A DNA stretch of 64,000 nt. It comes from JANQGH01 sp039177555 (GTDB lineage: Bacteria > Pseudomonadota > Alphaproteobacteria > DSM-16000 > Inquilinaceae). The stretch lies in NCBI GenBank assembly GCA_039177555.1, contig JBCDFV010000013.1:1-64000 (forward strand), in the 5' to 3' direction. A program made the translations under genes and the position numbers. This document shows, one piece after another, positions 59,460 to 64,000 of this stretch. The notes beneath the pieces are model-generated. The model was not told the DNA's origin and ran no database searches. It saw nothing but the letters and a program-made list of their open reading frames with translations. Positions within the stretch are counted from its first letter, which is position 1. Each line of letters starts with the position of its first letter.

Positions 59460-62400
59460 ATGAACCTGATCCGCCTCGCCATCGAGCGGCCGATCGCGGT
59501 CATCGCCGCGGTCCTGATGATCGTCATGTTCGGCTACGTCGCCTTGCAGACGATCCCGATCCAGCTGACGCCGGACATCAACCGTCCGGTGATCTCGATT
59601 TCGACCTTTTGGCCGGGCGCAGCCCCGGCGGAGGTCGAGCGCGAGATCGTCAACCGGCAAGAAGAGGTGCTGCGCGGCCTTGAGGGGCTGGAAAGCATGG
59701 ACGCCACAGCGTCCAACAGTTCCGGCACGGTCACGCTGACCTTCAACATCTCGACCAACATGGACCGGGCACTCTTGCTGGTGGCTAACCGGCTGGACCG
59801 GGTGTCCGGGTATCCCGACGAGGTCGACCAGCCTGTCATCACGACCGCCGACGCCGACGACAACGCGATTGCCTGGTACGTGCTGACCCGCCAGCCGGGC
59901 AACGAGACACCGATCAGCGAGTACGGGTTGTTCGTCGAGAACGTCATTCAGGACCGTTTGCAGCGGGTTCCCGGCGTGGCGGCGGTCAACTTCTTCGGCG
60001 GCACCGAGCCGGAGATGCAGATCGTCATCGACCCGGAACGCATGGCCCGGTATCGCCTGACGGTGCCCCAGATGGTCGCGGCATTGCGCGCCGCCAACGT
60101 CTCGGTCTCCGCCGGCAATGTCGAGGAAGGCAAGCGCAGCTATCTGATCCGGATGGAGGGGGAGTTCACCCGCCTGGACCAGGTCGAGTCCATCCTGTTG
60201 CGCAGCGAGTCGGACCCCACGACCGGCGCCGTTGGCCGGGTCACCGTCGGTGACGTGGCCACGGTTCAATTCGGCTATTCCGAACCGGGCGCGGCGATCC
60301 GGGCCATGGGCGAGGATACGATCGCCATCAACGCCCAGCGCGAGACCGGCGCCAACGTCATCGAGGTGATGGAGCAGCTGAAGATCGCGATCGACGAGCT
60401 GAACGCGTTCGCCATACCGGCCGAGGGGCTGGAGCTGCGCCAGGTCTATGACGAGACGATCTACATCAACTCCGCCATATCGCTGGTTCAGCAGAACATC
60501 ATCGTCGGCGGCTTGCTGGCGGCGGCGATGCTGCTCTTGTTCCTGCGGTCCGGCCGGGCGACTTTGGTCGTCTCGCTGGCCATCCCGGTCTCGGTCATCG
60601 GCTCGTTCGTGGCCATGGCGGCCTTGGGCCGATCTCTCAACGTCGTGTCGCTGGCCGGTATCGCCTTTGCCGTCGGTATGGTGGTCGATGCCGCGATCGT
60701 GGTTCTGGAGAACATCTTCCGGCTGCGCCAGCGCGGCATGTCGGCGCGCGAGGCCGCCTATAAGGGCGCGACCCAGGTTTGGGGGGCGGTGTTCGTTTCG
60801 GCGTTGACCACCGTCATGGTGTTCATCCCGATCCTGATCATGGAGTTGGAGATCGGCCAGCTTTTCCGCGACATCGCCGTTGCGATCTCGGTGTCGGTGT
60901 TGCTGTCCCTGCTGGTGGCCATCACCGTGATCCCGGCCCTATCGTCGCGCCTGCTGGCCCGCCCGGGCGTTGGCGATCCATCCAAGAGTCTGCGCCTGCC
61001 GGTCATCGACTGGTTCGCCCGAGGCTTTGCCACCGGCACGATCGCCTTTACCCGGGCCGTCGTGCGCTCGCGCGTTGCCGCGCTCAGCCTGGTCGCGGTG
61101 GTCTGCACCATTGCGGTGGCCGCCACCATCACGTTCCTGCCCAAGCTGGAATACCTGCCCCAGGGCGACCGCAACTTCGTCTTCGGGCTGATCGTGCCGC
61201 CGCCAGGGTACAACCTTGAAACCGCGACCGAGATCGCGGCGAATGTCGAGGCCCAGGTCAGCGACCTTTGGGTCCGGCCTGGGGAGGAGCGCGAGCAGGA
61301 CCCGGACGGGCCGCCGCTGATGGACAATTTCTTCTTCGTGGCGCTTGAGAACAACAGCTTCGTCGGCGCGACGTCGGTCGACGAGACACGGGCCGGCGAA
61401 CTGATCCCGATCATTCAGCAGCCGATCTTCTCCGAACCGGGCACGTTCGGCATCGTCTCGCAATTCTCCCTGTTCGGCCGCGGGCTTGGCGGTTCGCGAT
61501 CGATCGATGTCGACATTTCCGGCGGCAATCTGGAAGAGGTGCTGGGCGTCGCCCTGCAGGTGACGGGCGCCGTTGCCGGCGAGTTCCCGACCCAGGAAGG
61601 CAACCAGTTCCGGCCGATTCCGGGGCTGGAACTGGGCGCGCCGGAGGTGCGGGTCATTCCCGACCCCGTGCGGCTGGCGGATAACGGCGTGACCAACGCC
61701 GAACTCGGCGCCTCGGTCGACGCCTTCAACGGCGGCCTGCGTGTGGCCGAGATCACGGTCGATGGCCAGCGCATCGACCTGATGCTGCAGGGGCCGACCG
61801 ACCAGATCACCGAAACCCAAGGCATTGCCGCCATACCGATCGTCACGCGCGATGGTGCGATCGTGCCGGTCGAAAGCCTGGCCGATGTTATCAATACGGC
61901 CGGCCCGACCGAAATCCGCCATGTGGAGCGCGTGCGAACCATCACCTTGCTGGTCGTGCCCGCCCCCGGAATCCCGCTTGAGGCGGCGATGGAGCGGATC
62001 GAGAACAACGTGCTGGCGCCCTTGCGCGAGCAGGGGTTGCCGCCGGGCGTACGCATCAACCTTTCCGGCACCGCCGACGAGTTGACCAAGACCTGGGAAG
62101 CGATGGTGCTGGACCTCTTGCTGGCCCTGGTCATCGTCTATCTGGTCATGGCCGTGCTGTTCGAGAGCTTCTATTACCCGCTGATCATCATGGTCGCGGT
62201 GCCGGTGGCGGCGGCGGGCGGTGTTGGCGGCCTGGCGGTCTTGAACATGTTCATCAACCAGCCGCTGGACATGCTGACCTTGCTGGGCTTCGTGATCCTG
62301 ATCGGCATCGTGGTGAACAACGCCATCCTGCTGGTGCATCAGAGCCTGTACCACTACCGCCAGGAGGCCATGGCGGTGGTCGACGCCATCACCGAGGCCA

Positions 62401-62654
62401 CGCGCAACCGCATCCGGCCGATCTTCATGTCCACGCTCACCAGCATCTTCGGCATGCTGCCGCTGGTCGTGTTCCCCGGCGCGGGGTCGGAGCTGTATCG
62501 CGGCCTCGGTTCGGTGGTGCTTGGCGGGCTGGCGCTGTCGGCCTTGCTGACGCTGTTGATCGTGCCGCCGTTGTTGGCGGTCTTCATGGGCCTGATCGAG
62601 CGGCCGAAATCGCCGGAGGCCGCCAAGAAGGCGATCGAACAGCCGGCGGAGTAA
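59460..62654 (+). CDS. RND-family efflux pump, inner-membrane permease
   Basis: The 1064-residue proton-driven pump has two sets of transmembrane helices and two large periplasmic porter regions, as in AcrB-type proteins. Marks are NLIRLAIERPIAVIAAVLMI at TM1, LQRVPGVAAVNFFGG in the first porter, GIAFAVGMVVDAAIVVLENI with the Asp residue of proton relay in TM4, and GFVILIGIVVNNAILLVHQ in TM10. ATG at 59460 with GGGAAGA upstream. Without an associated specific regulator the substrate is unknown. Confidence 0.95.
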   Translation: MNLIRLAIERPIAVIAAVLMIVMFGYVALQTIPIQLTPDINRPVISISTFWPGAAPAEVEREIVNRQEEVLRGLEGLESMDATASNSSGTVTLTFNISTNMDRALLLVANRLDRVSGYPDEVDQPVITTADADDNAIAWYVLTRQPGNETPISEYGLFVENVIQDRLQRVPGVAAVNFFGGTEPEMQIVIDPERMARYRLTVPQMVAALRAANVSVSAGNVEEGKRSYLIRMEGEFTRLDQVESILLRSESDPTTGAVGRVTVGDVATVQFGYSEPGAAIRAMGEDTIAINAQRETGANVIEVMEQLKIAIDELNAFAIPAEGLELRQVYDETIYINSAISLVQQNIIVGGLLAAAMLLLFLRSGRATLVVSLAIPVSVIGSFVAMAALGRSLNVVSLAGIAFAVGMVVDAAIVVLENIFRLRQRGMSAREAAYKGATQVWGAVFVSALTTVMVFIPILIMELEIGQLFRDIAVAISVSVLLSLLVAITVIPALSSRLLARPGVGDPSKSLRLPVIDWFARGFATGTIAFTRAVVRSRVAALSLVAVVCTIAVAATITFLPKLEYLPQGDRNFVFGLIVPPPGYNLETATEIAANVEAQVSDLWVRPGEEREQDPDGPPLMDNFFFVALENNSFVGATSVDETRAGELIPIIQQPIFSEPGTFGIVSQFSLFGRGLGGSRSIDVDISGGNLEEVLGVALQVTGAVAGEFPTQEGNQFRPIPGLELGAPEVRVIPDPVRLADNGVTNAELGASVDAFNGGLRVAEITVDGQRIDLMLQGPTDQITETQGIAAIPIVTRDGAIVPVESLADVINTAGPTEIRHVERVRTITLLVVPAPGIPLEAAMERIENNVLAPLREQGLPPGVRINLSGTADELTKTWEAMVLDLLLALVIVYLVMAVLFESFYYPLIIMVAVPVAAAGGVGGLAVLNMFINQPLDMLTLLGFVILIGIVVNNAILLVHQSLYHYRQEAMAVVDAITEATRNRIRPIFMSTLTSIFGMLPLVVFPGAGSELYRGLGSVVLGGLALSALLTLLIVPPLLAVFMGLIERPKSPEAAKKAIEQPAE

Positions 62655-62697
62655 GCGCGCAAAATCGGCTACCATCGGTTGACGCCCGAGTCGACCG

Positions 62698-64000
62698 ATG
62701 GAGCCGAAGACCGTGACACCATCCCCGACGGCGACAACCCTGCGGCGCAGCCTCGGCCTGCCGGCGGTGATCCTGTTCGGCCTTGCCTACATGGCGCCGA
62801 TCATCGTCTACGGCACCTTCGGCATCCTGGCCGAGAAGAGCCAGGGCACGGTGGCCATGTCCTACCTTCTCGCCCTTGTCGCGGTGCTGCTGACGGCGAT
62901 CAGCTATGGCCGGATGGCCAATCTGTACCCGGTCGCCGGCTCCGCCTACAGCTATGCCAGGCGCGCCATCGGCGCCCATGTCGGCTTCCTAGTCGGCTGG
63001 GCGGTGCTGCTCGACTACTTCTTCATACCGATGGTGATCTGGCTGATCGGCGCCGCCTATTTGAGCGCGGAGTTCCCGTCCGTGCCCTCCTGGCTTTGGA
63101 TCGTGCTCTACATCGCCATCACGACGGCGGTGAACATCATCGGTATCGTGTTCGCCAGCCGGACCAATATCATCCTGATGGCGGTGCAGTGCCTGATCGT
63201 CGCCGCCTTCGTCTTTCTGTGCGGCCGCTATGTCGTGGCCGCCCTGGGTCCCGGGGGTTTGGTCTCGGCGGCGCCGTTCTTTCAGGCCGACGTGCCGCTG
63301 TCCGCCGCGCTGTCGGGGGCGGCCGTGGCGGCGTACTCCTTCCTCGGCTTCGACGCGGTCACGACCCTGACAGAGGAAACCAAGGACCCGCAACGCACCA
63401 TGCCGCGGGCGATCCTGGCGATCGCGCTGATCGGCGGTGCGGTCTTCATCGTCGCGGCGTATTTCGCCCAGCTGGTCCATCCCGGCGGCGATTTCGACAA
63501 TGCGGATGCGGCTTCGTTCGAGATCGCGATGACGATCGGCGGCGACCTGTTCGCCGCGATCTTCCTGGCCGGCCTGGTGATCGCCCAGTTCACCGCCGGA
63601 CTGTCGGCGCAGGCGAGCGTCGGACGCCTGCTTTACGCCATGGGGCGCGACGGCGTGCTGCCGCGCCGTATCTTCGGCTATCTGCATCCGCGTTTGCGCA
63701 CGCCGGCGCTTAACCTGTTGTTCGCCGGCGCGATCGGCCTGGCGGCGCTGTTTCTGACCGAGGAAAGCTCGACCTCGTTCATCAATTTCGGCGCCTTTCT
63801 GGCCTTTACCGCCGTGAACCTGTCGGTCGCGGTCCTTTACGTCAAATGGCACCCGAGAATTCGGCCAATCGGCGCGCTGCGCGGCCTGCTGCTGCCGCTG
63901 GTCGGCGCGGCGATCACGCTGGTGTTGCTCGCCAGTCTCGATCGCGACGCGCTGATCTTGGGGTCGGTCTGGCTGTGCATCGGGATCGCCTATCTCTGCG
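62698..64000 (+). CDS. Amino-acid permease (APC superfamily), cut by window edge
   Basis: The frame runs open from the ATG at 62698 to the end of the window (about 434 residues so far). It has SLGLPAVILFGLAYMAPI with the GLAY consensus of APC transporters, VAGSAYSYARRAIGAHVGFLVGW in pieces, SFLGFDAVTTLTEETKDPQRTMPRAI (the family's helix-6 signature) and about 11 hydrophobic segments up to the edge. A GTG at codon 6 is an alternative start. It would import an amino acid or polyamine. Confidence 0.85.
   Translation, partial: MEPKTVTPSPTATTLRRSLGLPAVILFGLAYMAPIIVYGTFGILAEKSQGTVAMSYLLALVAVLLTAISYGRMANLYPVAGSAYSYARRAIGAHVGFLVGWAVLLDYFFIPMVIWLIGAAYLSAEFPSVPSWLWIVLYIAITTAVNIIGIVFASRTNIILMAVQCLIVAAFVFLCGRYVVAALGPGGLVSAAPFFQADVPLSAALSGAAVAAYSFLGFDAVTTLTEETKDPQRTMPRAILAIALIGGAVFIVAAYFAQLVHPGGDFDNADAASFEIAMTIGGDLFAAIFLAGLVIAQFTAGLSAQASVGRLLYAMGRDGVLPRRIFGYLHPRLRTPALNLLFAGAIGLAALFLTEESSTSFINFGAFLAFTAVNLSVAVLYVKWHPRIRPIGALRGLLLPLVGAAITLVLLASLDRDALILGSVWLCIGIAYLC

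Overview
The window is a high-GC, densely packed chromosomal segment with no plasmid, phage or transposase genes. Several features point to an alphaproteobacterium, probably a Rhodospirillales-like lineage: a DksA that keeps only one of the four zinc-finger cysteines, a candidate SOS box close to GAAC-N7-GAAC upstream of recA, an FdhB in which NuoE-like and NuoF-like parts are fused, a DUF3553 protein, and the HDAC-xseB-ispA-dxs-tlyA order. The species cannot be read from the sequence alone.

Layout. 1-3.5 kb (minus): 5' part of alaS, recA with an SOS-type promoter, a truncated envelope-protein gene, dksA. 3.8-10.8 kb: a DUF3553 protein and an NAD-dependent molybdenum/tungsten formate dehydrogenase (fdhB, fdhA), whose two genes are separated by an opposite-strand pair made of a type III polyketide synthase and an isoprenylcysteine-type methyltransferase; then a hexapeptide transferase and a TraB/GumN lipoprotein. 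11.8-18.2 kb: L-fuconate dehydratase and a complete sugar ABC importer. 18.3-23.3 kb: mobA, fdhD and moaA, which supply and activate the cofactor of the formate dehydrogenase, plus two uncharacterised envelope proteins and nadK. 23.6-29.8 kb: accessory redox region with a kinase-like protein, a LysR regulator and a divergent set of CmcJ-type oxidoreductase, luciferase-like monooxygenase, DUF1330 protein and SDR, then an AhpD-like protein. 30-39.3 kb: PlsC-like acyltransferase, PEP-mutase/ICL-family lyase with ada, Lrp regulator with a divergent EamA exporter, an alpha-oxoamine synthase with an SDR, LysE exporter, AAC(3)-type acetyltransferase, DUF2061 protein and an XRE regulator. 39.4-44.3 kb: two convergent MHS-type MFS transporters, an FAD-linked 2-hydroxyacid dehydrogenase and a tandem universal stress protein. 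44.7-46.3 kb: a glycosyltransferase/methyltransferase fusion that looks lower in GC. 46.4-57.2 kb: housekeeping genes (CDF transporter, pdxH, yihY, fabI, GNAT, aroC, tlyA, gloA, dxs, ispA, xseB, HDAC-like). 57.4-62.7 kb: an RND efflux operon (adaptor and pump) preceded by an unusual secreted protein that resembles only the first periplasmic porter region of an RND pump. 62.7-64 kb: amino-acid permease, cut by the window edge.

How the genes fit together. FdhB, FdhA, FdhD, MobA and MoaA form a formate-oxidation module that is split in two by a block of fuconate and sugar-uptake genes. The most unusual candidates for undescribed biology are the solitary secreted RND porter-domain protein, the LysR-flanked redox cluster, the overlapping alpha-oxoamine synthase/SDR pair (possible sphingoid or alpha-hydroxyketone product), the PKS/methyltransferase pair between fdhB and fdhA, and the four 10-bp tandem repeats in front of ada.
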